The notes beneath the pieces are model-generated. The model was given only the letters and a program-made list of their open reading frames with translations. It was not told the origin of the DNA and did not search any database. The position numbers and the translations under genes are program-made. This document shows positions 10,093 to 20,423 of a stretch of DNA of 64,000 nucleotides, piece after piece. This DNA comes from Ophiostoma sp. CBS 140.51 (taxonomy: Eukaryota > Ascomycota > Sordariomycetes > Ophiostomatales > Ophiostomataceae): assembly GCA_029298735.1 (NCBI GenBank), contig JANSLP010000151.1:1-64000 (forward strand). Reading direction: 5' to 3'. Each line of letters opens with the position of its first letter. Within the stretch, counting starts at the first letter, position 1.

Positions 10093-11397
10093 CTATACTG
10101 TCGTGGTGGGCTTGATTTGGTTGGTCGCCTCCACAAACAGCTTCCACTGCTTCCGTGCTTCGCCGCTGCTGACAGCCAGTCGTGCCTGCCGCACACCCTC
10201 CTTCCAGCGCAGACCGCCAGGGCCGCGCTCCGTAATCACTTCAGGGTCTTCAGGCGCCGAGCTGTCCTCGGGCTCTGTCAGGCCAGCCACGACCATGAGT
10301 GCCGCGGTATTAATAAACACAAACGAGAGTAGCGGGTCGTCCGCCGGGCGCTGGTTTTGCAGGATGCTCGTCATTGTGGCAGCATTCTCGGCGGGCGACT
10401 TGCCAGGCGACACGTCGCTCAGCGGGCACGAAGCCACACCAAAATCGGCAGGTGTCAGCTGGAAGTGATCAATGACAACCTCCTTGCCAGAGGCGTCCTC
10501 GTGCAGGTACCAGCAGAACGTGGGACCGGCAATAGAGATCTCATCGAGCTCCTCAGCGCCGCAAACGATCATGGCCTTGCGCGCGCCAGTCATGCGCAGC
10601 GCCTCAGCAAAAACGGGACCCAGCTCGCGTCGGGCAACGCCGATAATACGGGCCTCGAGCGGCGACTCGCTCTCAGGTGTCTCACGAATATCGACGGGGT
10701 TTGCTAGTGGACCCAGCAGGTTGAACAGTGTACGCCAGGGCAGCTGCTTGCGAATGGCCGCAACGTAGCGCATGCCCGGGTGGAAGACGGGCGCAAACAG
10801 GAAAGCATAGTTGGTGGTAGAGTAGATGGCCTGCAGCGTTGCGGGTTCGATAAAGTTGAGGTTTGCGACCAGATCCGTGGACTCGTTCTCAATGTCGCCC
10901 GAGTGCTTGAGGTTGGCCAAAAGGTCGGCCGAGCCAGACTTGCTTGTCGATGCGCGGTTTCCGTGCTTGGCAAGGCGCAGGTAGGCAGAAGCCACAATGG
11001 ACGAGGCTGTCGAGACGTTGAATGTGTTGTGTGAATCGCCACCCGTGCCAACAATATCGCACAGGCCGCCGTTGTACTTGCCGCGCTTCAGCGACTTCTC
11101 GCGAGCAATCTTGAGCAGAGGCGCCGGGTCGACGCGAGCAGCAGCTTTCCGCATACGATCGGCGCAAGCAGCCATGACGTCGGCCTGACGATCGAGGCCC
11201 GTAAAGTGCAGGCACATCAACAGAGAACCGGCCTGCACATCTGAGACACGGTTTGTAAAGAAAAGAGCCACGGCATCGGCAATGTCGTCCGCCAACGGCG
11301 TTCCGGCCTCCGGAAGAGGCCAAAGTCTGCTGAGAAGCGGCTTAATATCGACGACCTCGTCTGCAGCAGGTGCTGCGCCAGCCTGTTGTGAGGCCAT
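10093..11397 (-). CDS. TRP4: Anthranilate phosphoribosyltransferase, 434 aa
   Basis: This catalyses the second committed step of tryptophan synthesis: anthranilate + PRPP to phosphoribosyl-anthranilate, in the cytosol. It is a single exon. The PRPP loop GTGGD is at residues 117-121, NVST at 127-130, KHGNR at 144-148 and SGSADLL at 154-160, all in family order. A helical N-terminal domain precedes them, with the usual short family extension. Length is slightly above bacterial TrpD, partly because of acidic/Ser insertions (ETPESESP, and EPEDSSAPEDPE near the C terminus). A perfect TGAGTCA lies 66 bp upstream of the ATG, which fits general amino-acid control by a Gcn4/CPC1 factor. It is head to head with MRPL11, with a 687-bp gap. 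Confidence 0.97.
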   Translation of the reverse strand: MASQQAGAAPAADEVVDIKPLLSRLWPLPEAGTPLADDIADAVALFFTNRVSDVQAGSLLMCLHFTGLDRQADVMAACADRMRKAAARVDPAPLLKIAREKSLKRGKYNGGLCDIVGTGGDSHNTFNVSTASSIVASAYLRLAKHGNRASTSKSGSADLLANLKHSGDIENESTDLVANLNFIEPATLQAIYSTTNYAFLFAPVFHPGMRYVAAIRKQLPWRTLFNLLGPLANPVDIRETPESESPLEARIIGVARRELGPVFAEALRMTGARKAMIVCGAEELDEISIAGPTFCWYLHEDASGKEVVIDHFQLTPADFGVASCPLSDVSPGKSPAENAATMTSILQNQRPADDPLLSFVFINTAALMVVAGLTEPEDSSAPEDPEVITERGPGGLRWKEGVRQARLAVSSGEARKQWKLFVEATNQIKPTTTV

Positions 11398-12084
11398 ATT
11401 TGCTTTGTGAAGTTGTGTTTTTTGTTGTGTGTGAGAAACAGAAAAAGTCCACTGGTCGTGCCTGAGTCAATGGTTTGTAGTGGTGGAGAAAGTTGCGAAA
11501 GGCGAAAGTGGTGCTCCGAGATGGATGTGTCAAAACGTCAAAAACCGCTATCGCGCCCTGGTTTATAGCGGCCCCAATTACACCGCTTCCAGGTGTCCGT
11601 TTGCGGCTTTTGCTGCAGTATCGCTCCGTCTTTCGGGCAAAGGTAACACGACGGAAAATTTATACAAAAAAATCGAATGTCGTATTGAGAAAAAACGTCC
11701 GAGAAAAGTGACAAGGACAGACTCCAGAATACACAAAGCTGTTGGAGATTCTTGGTTCCAACAGCTTATGACACCCCCCAAAAGAGTGAGGGACATGGCC
11801 GAATTGGGGGTCCAATGGCTACCAAAACGTGGGGGAAGTTGCAAGGGAGTCATCGGGCGGTGAAACCCGGCAATTTAGTGATTCCTGGCAAAAACTATTG
11901 CTGGCGTCCCGTCCATGTGGGTCCGTCCCATTGGTCTGTATTACTGGCTGGAAATCGGATTGAATTTTTAGAGGCAAGAGCATCGAAAAGCTTCATCGAG
12001 GCCGAACAACATACGACCTGGTGCACCACCATCTCTCGACAGCCGACCAACCCCGACTGTTCTACCCTAACGCCTACCGACACA
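11398..12084. other. Divergent promoter region TRP4 / MRPL11
   Basis: This 687-bp region separates the two start codons. The TRP4-proximal part holds the TGAGTCA site and a CT-rich (minus-strand) leader. The frame of MRPL11 is open back to 11752, but that part lacks protein-like composition. No RNA gene is seen. Confidence 0.55.
11463..11469. promoter_or_regulatory. Gcn4/CPC1-type site TGAGTCA
   Basis: This is an exact match to the bZIP consensus TGA(C/G)TCA bound by Gcn4 and its filamentous-fungal orthologue CPC1. It is centred about 69 bp before the start codon of an amino-acid biosynthesis gene, the expected place for general amino-acid control. Binding is inferred. Confidence 0.6.
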
Positions 12085-13194
12085 ATGCCGGCACGGCTTT
12101 CTTCCTCTCGTCTGACCCGCTCGCTGGGGCGGTGTCTGTCCGAAAGCAATGCATCGTCAACATGCCGTGCCAGCAACGGCAGCTTCACGATCGTCGCCTC
12201 AACATCCTCCACTACTCTCCCCGCGGCCTCCAGATTAAGACCATCACAGTACTCTGCCGGCTTCCACACAACTTCTAGTACACGAGCTGGTGCGGCCGGC
12301 GCGCCCCTGGGCGCGCGTCTCGCCCTGCCCACCGACTATGTTCCTCCCTCACAACCACCGAGCGCCAAGCAGCCCGATATCCGCAAGTCGCAGCTGTTGC
12401 GGACATACACGTCGATGCTGCGCACGACACCGCTCATGCTCATGTTCCAGCACAACAACCTGACGGGTGTTGAGTGGACCGCCTTGCGGCGTGAGCTGAG
12501 CCTGGCCCTGAGAAAGACGGCCGATCAGCAGCAGAAGCTGGGCATCCAGTGGCCAGAGACATTTGTGGACAACATTCGCATCCAGGTTATCCGCACGCGC
12601 ATTTTTGACGTTGCCATGCGCGTTACCGAGTTTTACGACCCGGCCACCGTTACAGCTGAGAGTACGGCGGCTGTTGTCCGCGGCCGCGGCAAACAGGGTG
12701 CCATCTACAACCACGACCTGTCGGATGCAGCGTATGCTGCTGTCAAGAAGGCCCAGGCCGACGGCCTGACTGGCCCCGAGTCGTCCAACTACGGCCAGCT
12801 GAAGCCCCTGCTCGTTGGCCCTCTTGCGCTGCTGACGTTCCCTGACGTCTCGCCTGCGCATCTGGCGGCCGCCCTTTCCATTCTGTCGCCCAGCCCGCCC
12901 CAGTTCCCCGCACCGACACGCAAGAAGAGCCCGGGCTACCACGACCCGATTGTGCAGAGCGCCGTGCAGAAGCTGCTGCTTGTTGGTGGCCGCATCGAGG
13001 AGAAGGCCTTTGATTTGGATGGTGTGCGCTGGGTCGGCTCCGTTGAGGGTGGCCGCGGCGGTCTGCAGGCACAGCTGGTGCATCTTCTGCAGAGTGCCGG
13101 TATGGGTCTGACGAGCACCCTAGAGGGTGCCAGCAAGGCCCTGTGGTTGACAATGGAGAGCCGCAAGACGCAGCTGGAGGACGGCACCAAGTAG
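12085..13194 (+). CDS. MRPL11: Mitochondrial large-subunit ribosomal protein uL10m (Mrpl11-like), 369 aa
   Basis: The start at 12085 (CACAATGCC) opens a Ser/Arg-rich, acid-poor stretch of about 70 residues (MPARLSSSRLTRSLGRCL...), typical of a mitochondrial presequence. The conserved block follows: KSQLLRTYTSMLRTTPLMLM with FQHNNLTG, then LRRELSLAL. This is the ribosomal L10 fold that anchors the stalk (L7/L12) proteins to the large subunit. The fungal mitochondrial version is longer than bacterial L10, as here. The middle has an insertion around TAAVVRGRGKQG, and the end (VEGGRGGLQAQLVHLLQSAG) is the last conserved helix. There is no intron. The frame continues open upstream to 11752 without typical coding composition. 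Confidence 0.85.
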   Translation: MPARLSSSRLTRSLGRCLSESNASSTCRASNGSFTIVASTSSTTLPAASRLRPSQYSAGFHTTSSTRAGAAGAPLGARLALPTDYVPPSQPPSAKQPDIRKSQLLRTYTSMLRTTPLMLMFQHNNLTGVEWTALRRELSLALRKTADQQQKLGIQWPETFVDNIRIQVIRTRIFDVAMRVTEFYDPATVTAESTAAVVRGRGKQGAIYNHDLSDAAYAAVKKAQADGLTGPESSNYGQLKPLLVGPLALLTFPDVSPAHLAAALSILSPSPPQFPAPTRKKSPGYHDPIVQSAVQKLLLVGGRIEEKAFDLDGVRWVGSVEGGRGGLQAQLVHLLQSAGMGLTSTLEGASKALWLTMESRKTQLEDGTK

Positions 13195-13856
13195 GACAAG
13201 GCAGAGGCATAAGCGTTCGGACTGGTCTCTCTTTTGCATCTTGTCACACAACAATGTACTATATATATATCCGACCTACAAATATGAAAAGCGAACATAC
13301 AACAAACGGTGACCGTTGCAGACGTTGACACTTCAAGACGTTGTGACTTGGCAGGTTGCCTGTTGGAGGTGCTTATGTGACGGATAATGATAAACTTCTG
13401 ACTGTGCGGGATATGGTAAATGCACTGTCAATTTACTGTGCCAGCCTACGAAGCTACAGCGCATTAGCGCGTAGCGTCCACCCGTATTATGCTTTGCGCC
13501 CACTAAGTCCAGGCGCAATTACAATCCAATCTGTAAGAGCTTCATCCTTGTGGCATCCAGACATCTCTCTCTCCGCACGGCGTCGTCATCGCGCATCCCA
13601 CACCAGGCCCCCAGGGAAACGAGAAGGAACAGTTTAAGAGCTGACACAACCGTCGACACCAACGGCGACTCACGATCTGATACTCGACTCTTATTGATTG
13701 TCCCCTTTTGCGACGCAAACCGCAGTCTGCCAAATAGAGCTTCCACGCGCGTTGCGCACGCGCCCTTTTGCCATCTCGCTTGTTGGCGTTTCGAGCCTCC
13801 CTCCGTTTCTCTATCGATCCATCCATCCCACTCTCCCACCCACCCGATTGCCAACC
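13195..13856. other. Intergenic between co-directional genes
   Basis: It starts with the 3' end of MRPL11 and a short (AT)n run near 13259-13268. The second half is CT-rich and leads to the start codon at 13857. Overlapping short frames on both strands carry no recognisable features. Confidence 0.5.
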
Positions 13857-14669
13857 ATGGATTTCGCACCCTACCAGTCATCGCCTCCCGAGCACGAGCG
13901 CGTCATGTCGCCGCCGGCCACCTCGCCGCGTGCTTCGCTTGAACGCCGCTCGTTCTCGCCCAAGCAGCCCACGACGACCAACGCCGCCAGCCCGCCTCCT
14001 TTGCAGCACCCACAGCCACAGCGCAGGTGGTCCAACGGCATCCCGAGCCCGAGCTATTTCTCCTACCAACAGGGTGGCAACAACAACGACCTGGAAGGCG
14101 GCGGCGGCGGCTTCGGTGGCTCGCCCGATCCGATCTACAACGGCGGCCGCGACGGTGTGATCAACGAGTTCGACACGAGCCTGGGTCTGCGGCTGGACTA
14201 TGAGGCGTGCATGGCTTACCTGTTGCTGCCGCCACTCGGCTCGATCCTGCTGCTTGTCCTCGAGCGCAAGAGCGACTATGTTCGGTGAGTTCAACGCAAC
14301 GATACAACAATACGACACACATGGCGAATGCGGTTCTTGTGCACCATTGTACGGAAAATAAACTAACACAATTGCATTCTCCACAGCTTCCACGCGTGGC
14401 AGGCTAGCTTGATGTTCACTATCATGATCATTCTGCATCTGATCCTGCACCGCTCGTCATTCCTTAGTTGGGTTTTGTTCTTGGCCGATCTGGGCTTGAT
14501 GGGCTGGCTGACACTCAACGCTTACCGTGACGCCGATACGCTGGATAGGTAGGTGTCTCCTTTACGCGGCCGACTTTTTGCACCTTTAAAACATTGCTGA
14601 CCACCTTTTTATAGATACGAGATCCCTTACATTGGACCGATCGCGAGCAGAATCGTCGACGACGAGTAA
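13857..14669 (+). CDS. DUF4870 (UPF0132-type) membrane protein, 214 aa
   Basis: Three exons (13857-14284, 14387-14548, 14615-14669) join to 214 residues; introns have GTGAGT and GTAGGT donors, and an ACTAAC branch point is visible in the first. The first 110 residues are disordered: Ser/Pro/Gln-rich, then a Gly run. The remainder is a compact membrane domain with a first hydrophobic segment (AYLLLPPLGSILLLVLE), a charged loop with an RFHAWQA motif, then LMFTIMIILHLIL and SWVLFLADLGLMGWLTL. The FHAWQA motif and the triple-helix arrangement are characteristic of DUF4870 (Tic20-like) proteins. The ending YEIPYIGPIASRIVDDE is conserved-looking. Biochemical function is unknown for the fungal family. 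The start has a CCAACCATGG context. Confidence 0.85.
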
Positions 14670-15472
14670 CCTTCAACTCTCTTCCAAATATCCCGCAGCC
14701 GTCTGCTTCTACCGACAGTTTCTTCCTTATCCGCAAAGCACGCTGTACATACCCCTTCGCGCAGCCGATGATACACCCTTAATTCTTCCTTGCTGGTCCT
14801 TTTTTATTTCGTTCGTTGTCTAGGTTCTGCCGTTTTTGTGTGTTTTCTGTTTCTTTGTATGCGTTTTTCCGGCTTTCTTCTGTCCCGTATCCTTCTGATT
14901 TCAAGGCCCGGCGTTCAAGGTTGCATTACTTTTATCTTATGCTGCTCTTATTGCGGTCTTCCTCAATATCTCAGTCAATACTTGCAAATATCCAAGCCGT
15001 TTAGATGATGTTTCCCTTCCAGTTGCTCTGGAAGCTCAAAATACGTAATAAGATATATCACGTGATTGTGTTTTGGTAGCGTTGTTGCTTTGTCATTCTA
15101 GCAGCAACGCCACAGCCAGGCGGTGACGCGCGCAACGGCGCCTGCCTGTGCCTGCATTTGCATTCGCAGCTCCCCAAGGCCAGAACACACACAGCCTGTG
15201 GCAAGGTGGAAGCTTCCCGTAGCCGCTCCACGACCAGAGGCCAATTCTCTCTATAACATATCCCATCCAGCCTTTACCGCATTCCCCCAAGATCTCGAAA
15301 TCGATCCCACCTACATCTCGATTTTCGACAACCCTTACGAAAACAATAAATCTCTAGTTGGTAACTGCGTTTTGTTGGTTACCATCTCCCTCAGCCTCTT
15401 TTCGCCTCTTTCCCCTTCCCCTCTCTCTTCGACTCTCACCACAACAAACCTCTCACCCACACATCGCCCACC
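14670..15472. other. Intergenic region before RPT5
   Basis: The first part is T-rich 3' flank. A perfect TCACGTGA palindrome lies at 15058-15065, about 410 bp before the RPT5 start. The last 120 bases are a CT-rich leader. TGTGGCAAG near 15197 is only a partial match to the yeast proteasome element, so I do not call it. Confidence 0.5.
15058..15065. promoter_or_regulatory. TCACGTGA palindrome (E-box/Cbf1-like)
   Basis: This is an exact 8-bp palindrome that matches the core recognised by bHLH factors such as yeast Cbf1. It is one of four intergenic copies in the window, here upstream of RPT5. The factor and any function are inferred. Confidence 0.35.
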
Positions 15473-17126
15473 ATGTCCACACTCGAAGAGCTCGACGACA
15501 TCGAGCGTCACGAGCGCGAGGACAAGGATGAGAAGAAGGATGCGGGCAACGACCAGCCTGGCAAGGACGGCAAGGATGGCGCTGGCAACGGTGGCAAGAG
15601 CGGAGCCAAGGCCGATGGTGACGCCGAGATGGAGGACGCTGAGCCTGAGGAGGACGACGTGATTGACGAAGAGATTCTCAGTTTAAGCACGCAAGAAATT
15701 ATCACACGTCGGAGGCTGCTGGAGAACGAATCGCGGATCATGCGGAGCGAGTACCAGCGGTTGGCACACGAGAAGGCGACAATGGGTGAGAAGATCAAGG
15801 ACAACCAGGAGAAGATTGCTAACAACAGGTAAGTTGACGACCGCCCGCCGATGACACGATTTGCATCATTTTGCATCGTTTTGGTTTGTTGTGTTTGCTA
15901 AGTTGTCTCTCTCTCTCTTTCAGACAACTTCCGTACCTGGTCGGCAACGTTGTTGAGCTGTTGGATCTCGACCCGACAGCCGAGTCCTCGGAAGAGGGTG
16001 CCAACATCGATCTCGATGCCACACGTGTTGGCAAGTCCGCAGTCATCAAGACATCGACGCGGCAGACCATTTTCCTCCCCCTCATCGGCCTCGTCGACCC
16101 GGAGACGCTCAAGCCAGGTGACCTAATCGGCGTTAATAAGGACTCGTACCTAATTCTCGACACGCTACCTGCCGAATACGATAGCCGCGTCAAGGCTATG
16201 GAGGTCGACGAGAAGCCCACGGAGAAGTACAGCGACGTTGGTGGCCTGGACAAGCAGATTGAGGAGCTGGTGGAGGCCATTGTCTGGCCCATGAAGGAGG
16301 CCGACCGGTTCAAGAAGATTGGCATCAAGGCACCAAAGGGTACGTTGACACTGCCTATAACCCCAATTGGATGACGAGAGACTAACATGTGTGAATATAG
16401 GTGCCCTCATGTACGGTCCTCCCGGTACCGGCAAGACCCTGCTGGCGCGTGCTTGCGCTGCCCAGACCGACGCGACGTTCCTGAAGCTTGCCGGCCCCCA
16501 GCTGGTGCAGATGTTCATCGGTGACGGTGCCAAGCTCGTGCGTGACTGCTTCGCCCTCGCCAAGGAGAAGGCCCCCGCCATTATCTTCATCGACGAGCTC
16601 GACGCCGTCGGCACAAAGCGTTTTGATTCGGAGAAGTCGGGCGATCGTGAGGTGCAGCGGACCATGCTGGAGCTGCTGAACCAGCTCGACGGTTTCGCCT
16701 CGGACGACCGCATCAAGGTGCTGGCAGCAACGAACCGTGTCGACGTCCTGGACCCTGCCCTGCTGCGGTCTGGTCGTCTAGATCGCAAGATCGAGTTCCC
16801 CCTGCCGAACGAGGAGGCGCGCGCACAGATTCTCAAGATCCACAGCCGCAAGATGAAGGTCAACTCGCACGTCAACTGGGGCGAGCTGGCGCGCAGCACA
16901 GACGAGTTTGGTGGTGCCATGCTCAAGGCCGTGTGTGTGGAGGCGGGCATGATTGCGCTGCGCATGGGCAAGAACCAGATCAGCCACGAGCACTACGTGG
17001 ATGCCATTGCCGAGGTGCAAGCCAAAAAGAAGGATGTGAGTATATTATCCTCTTATTACCCATTTCACCAAATCCCTGATCACAAGCTAACTTTTCTCTT
17101 TTCAGACCGTCAACTTCTACGCGTAA
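15473..17126 (+). CDS. RPT5: 26S proteasome regulatory ATPase Rpt5, 475 aa
   Basis: Rpt5 is one of six AAA+ ATPases in the 19S base ring that unfold ubiquitinated substrates and gate the 20S core. Four exons (15473-15828, 15924-16339, 16401-17035, 17106-17126) join to 475 residues. The first exon has a Lys/Gly/Asp-rich tail (residues 15-65), then a coiled coil (ITRRRLLENESRIMRSEYQR). The OB domain follows, then the ATPase: Walker A GPPGTGKT (Lys269), pore loop MFIGDG, Walker B IIFIDE (Asp322/Glu323), sensor-1 AATNR and arginine fingers LLRSGRLDRK. The last exon is only seven codons, TVNFYA plus stop. Its Phe-Tyr-Ala end is the HbYX-type motif that docks into the 20S alpha ring, so correct splicing of this tiny exon is essential. 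Family-typical 'FNGAQLKAV' reads FGGAMLKAV here. Confidence 0.97.
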
Positions 17127-17642
17127 ACTTTCAACGGCTCGACGATTCTACGATATCTTCCTGCACCGTTCTCCTCGACGTATCACGGCTATATAATCCG
17201 ACGGAGAATGGAAAACGTTTGCAGGAAGGACTCGTGGTTTGGCAGTGCTGGGTAGACTGTTGGTGGCGCATGTTGGTTTTCTTTATCGTTTGTACAAGTA
17301 GTTGCTGCGGCGAACTCATTTGGGCGCTGGGTAAAGAGGAGGGCAGTAGAAGGAAAGAACGGAGCAAATGCATCAATATTTTTCATCATAGCAAATCCAG
17401 ACAGGATGCGTTTGTGTAGACGGAATAAATTAGCAAAAATAATCGAAAATCCGATACCAAGAAAAACTCTCCAGCACCAAGTTACAAAGGATATATGGTT
17501 CGTAACAACATGGAATTCTATGTTTACCCTCTCCAGAGGCAGGCAAAAATATGGACAGGCTATGCTATGAGATGATGGAAATCACGCCGAATGTGGTGGA
17601 AAAGAAATGGGGGGAATAAAATGACAATGTGGAACAATCACC
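17127..17642. other. 3' flanks of convergent RPT5 and kinase
   Basis: The frame of RPT5 read through its last intron stays open here but loses protein character, so this is 3' UTR and spacer. It is A-rich toward 17460. No other feature is seen. Confidence 0.5.
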
Positions 17643-20423
17643 TCACTTGGGATTGTTCTGGGCACCCTCGTCGGCTACACGCACCACCTTGCGTGTACCA
17701 GATGCCGTCCGGTACACCAACTCCAAGATCTCGTTGCTGCCACTGTCATCAGCATCGATTTTGTCGTCACTGGCCTCAAGGTTGTTGTTGCCGTCGTTAT
17801 TATCGTCGCCGTCGTCAGCAGCAATTATGTCATCGTCAACCTCAAGAGACAAGTGGCCCATTCTAGAGCGTACAGCAGCCGCAGGGCTGCCCCGTGAATA
17901 CGGCCTGGCGACTGGGGATCCAGCAACCGGCGATGCAACAGTAGATGCTCGTGGTGAAGAAGCCGCTACCGCTGGCACTCTGCGGCTCGTCACCAGCCTT
18001 CTGGGGAACGAAGAGAAGCCGGGTCGCGAAAGGTACTGGGTACGCAGGCTGCTTTCGTCCAACACTGCACCATCATCGTCATCTTCGCCGTCGTCAACCT
18101 CTAAAGGATCCGCCGGATCGAATGCAGCTATCGGATGCGGAGCCCCTGTCCGTGTCGGAACTAGTGAAGAGTCCGCCTCAATGGAGCCGTGTATATCAAC
18201 AGCCTCTAGGGGGCCGGTCTTGCGTTCAGCCGTGGTCGCTAGTCTTCCAGGGGCTGGTGATACTGCCTCTGTACTCTGCAGCAGAGCCGGACTGCTCTTT
18301 ACAGCCTCGTCTAGCTGTTGTTGTTGCTCCTTCTGCAGCAACTGCTCCTTTTCTTGCTCCTTTTGCAGCCTGTCAGTCTCCTCCTTTACGGAAGTGGAGA
18401 CCTCTTCAAGCCAGCCCTGGACACGGACAGCACCGGTGTAGTCACCGTCTTGGAGCAGCTTGTCCGACATCTCCTCAAGCTCGCTGATCACCTTTCCAAG
18501 CGTCTTGTCGAGAGTATCAGTGAACTCTGGCGAGACAACCGAGGCACCGCCGCCCATAGTACGGCGTGGTGCAACTGGCCGGCTGTACATACCGGGTGTC
18601 GTCGAAGTCCGTGCGGCGAGTGCCGCGGCCGCGGCAGCAGCAGCGCTTGCGGCAGATGAAAGTCCCGGTCTTGCCTGCTTAACAGCACGGTGGAAGTTAT
18701 AGCGGCGGGCCATCACATCACGGTATAGTGTCACTAGTGTATTCTGTGCCTGACTATCGTAGAAGGCATAAGCGGACTTCTTGGGGCGGATGATGCGAGT
18801 TGGCGGCTTGAGGTCTGATGCAAATTCGGAGCGGCGTCTCTTCGCGCCGGGTGGTGAAGCTGGTGGAGGGACAACAATCATGGCACGATGGCCTCCTGTA
18901 CCAGTGCTGCTGCTAGCAACCACTTGTGGCGGAGTGGCGGGTCGTTGTATCGGCTCTGTAGCCTCGGCGGCTTTTGGGCGAGGATCCTCTGTCCGCTTGA
19001 CAAAAGGTGACGGTGGTTGAACAGTTGCGGTAACAGGTTTAGCATGTAGGTTTGCAGTAGCTGATAGATCTGCCTTCTGAGCAGCCGTCAACTCCTCTTC
19101 CCTGGCCTTGATTCTGATCCAGTCAAACGCATTGTCGTCGACAGAATTATCGTCTTCCAGGACCTTCGTGAAAAGGCTTCGTAAGTAGTCGTAATCCGGA
19201 TCTTGTTCAAATGTCATGCCGCGGGTATAGATGAGGTATTCGGAGAACTGGGGAGGGTAGCCCCGGCACAGGTCGTCGATACTGATAGCCTGCTTCTTTT
19301 CGCACATCAGGTCGTGGCGGCTGTCGTTTTGTGGCGCCTTGACGCCCTGCCATGGCAGGTTGCCACGGACAAAGTATAGAAATACGTGTCCAAGTGCTTC
19401 GAGGTCGTCTCGCCGGGACTGGCTACGTCGGCAGTGTGCATTGATGCTCATGTAGCGGGCGGTTCCGGACAGGGACTGGGCGTCGCCGAAGGGGATGTGC
19501 TTGTTCGTGTCTGGATCGCGGTACATCTTGGCCATGCCGTAGTCGATGAGGTGAACAGAGTTTGCTGCGTCGGTTCCTGGTAAGCCCATCAGGAAGTTTT
19601 CCGGCTTGATATCGCGGTATATGAGATCATGTTGGTGCAGAGTTTGTATCCTTGTGATCTACATATCCATTGTTAGCTTCGTGCCGCGAAAAAGAATCTG
19701 CAGGGGTATCTACAAACCATCTGCTTAGCCAACATAGCGGTGGTCTTGATCGAAAATCTCCGCCCGCTATCCTGGAACAGGTTCTCCAGAGAGGGGCCAA
19801 GAAGGTCCATCACCAAGACCTTATGGAAGTCCATCTCGCCGAATGTGTATATCCTGGGGATACCAGCTGCCGGGAGTTAGTCAAAGACATGGGTGTACAG
19901 TTTGCAGTAGGCTACTGCCACAGCGACAGAGGGGTCAAACTCACGACAGTCGTCGAGCTTTTTGTACATGCGAAACTCGTTGCGCAGTTGTGTAGAGTCG
20001 TTCTTGCGGAGCTCCTATACCTTGTCAGTCATAGCCCTAATATCAAAGTTCAGAGCCGCCAAATGGTCTGTAACCTACAAATTTGGCTGCAACAGGGCGG
20101 CCCTTGGCCCCGGCAGGCATATCAGACAGCAGCTCGCCGCGGAATACCACGCAAAACGTGCCTTCGCCGACACGCTCACTCACGCGCAGCTTCAGCTGCT
20201 CTGTGGACATGCCGATCTGCTCAATGGAGCCACCGTCCTGGGCGAGTGTTCGTTGCATCGCATCAAGTTGCTCCTTTGTCTGTAGACGAGTCGCAAAGCC
20301 GGGCAAGGCATTGGCTAGATCCTGGAGGGCGGCGAGTGGTCCGATGTAAGAGCTGGCATCTGGACCCGCGGCACCACGTGCGGGGCCCGCGCCCGGGCGC
20401 CTATTCCAGCCGGCGGCGGCCAT
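17643..20423 (-). CDS. Casein kinase 1-family protein kinase with long tail, 859 aa
   Basis: Four exons (20423-20079, 20014-19945, 19866-19718, 19658-17643) join to 859 residues. Kinase landmarks run in order: glycine loop VGEGTF (about 85-90), Lys114 in VAAKF, PGIPRIYTFGEM, catalytic YRDIKPENF (Asp204), DYGMA metal site (Asp227), then SLSGTARYMSIN and QSRRDDLEALGHVF-YF-RG--PWQG, diagnostic of CK1. Residue choice around IPFGDAQ and NAHCRRSQ is unlike the usual IPYRE and NTHLGREQ, so this is a divergent CK1, not the standard Hrr25 or Yck paralogue. A roughly 75-residue N-terminal leader precedes the kinase. The tail (about 370-859) is disordered Pro/Ser/Ala, with a helical YRDVMARRYNFHRAVKQ segment, a Gln/Glu coiled coil and acidic DDGEDDDD/DDGDDNND runs. 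An upstream in-frame ATG (20468) would add 15 residues. Confidence 0.9.

Noticed and set aside
11752..12084. Upstream in-frame extension of MRPL11
   Set aside because: No presequence-like composition; the ATG at 12085 already begins a good mitochondrial presequence.
15190..15205. Possible proteasome element before RPT5
   Set aside because: TGTGGCAAG matches the yeast consensus GGTGGCAAA only partly, and Rpn4-type control is not established in these fungi.
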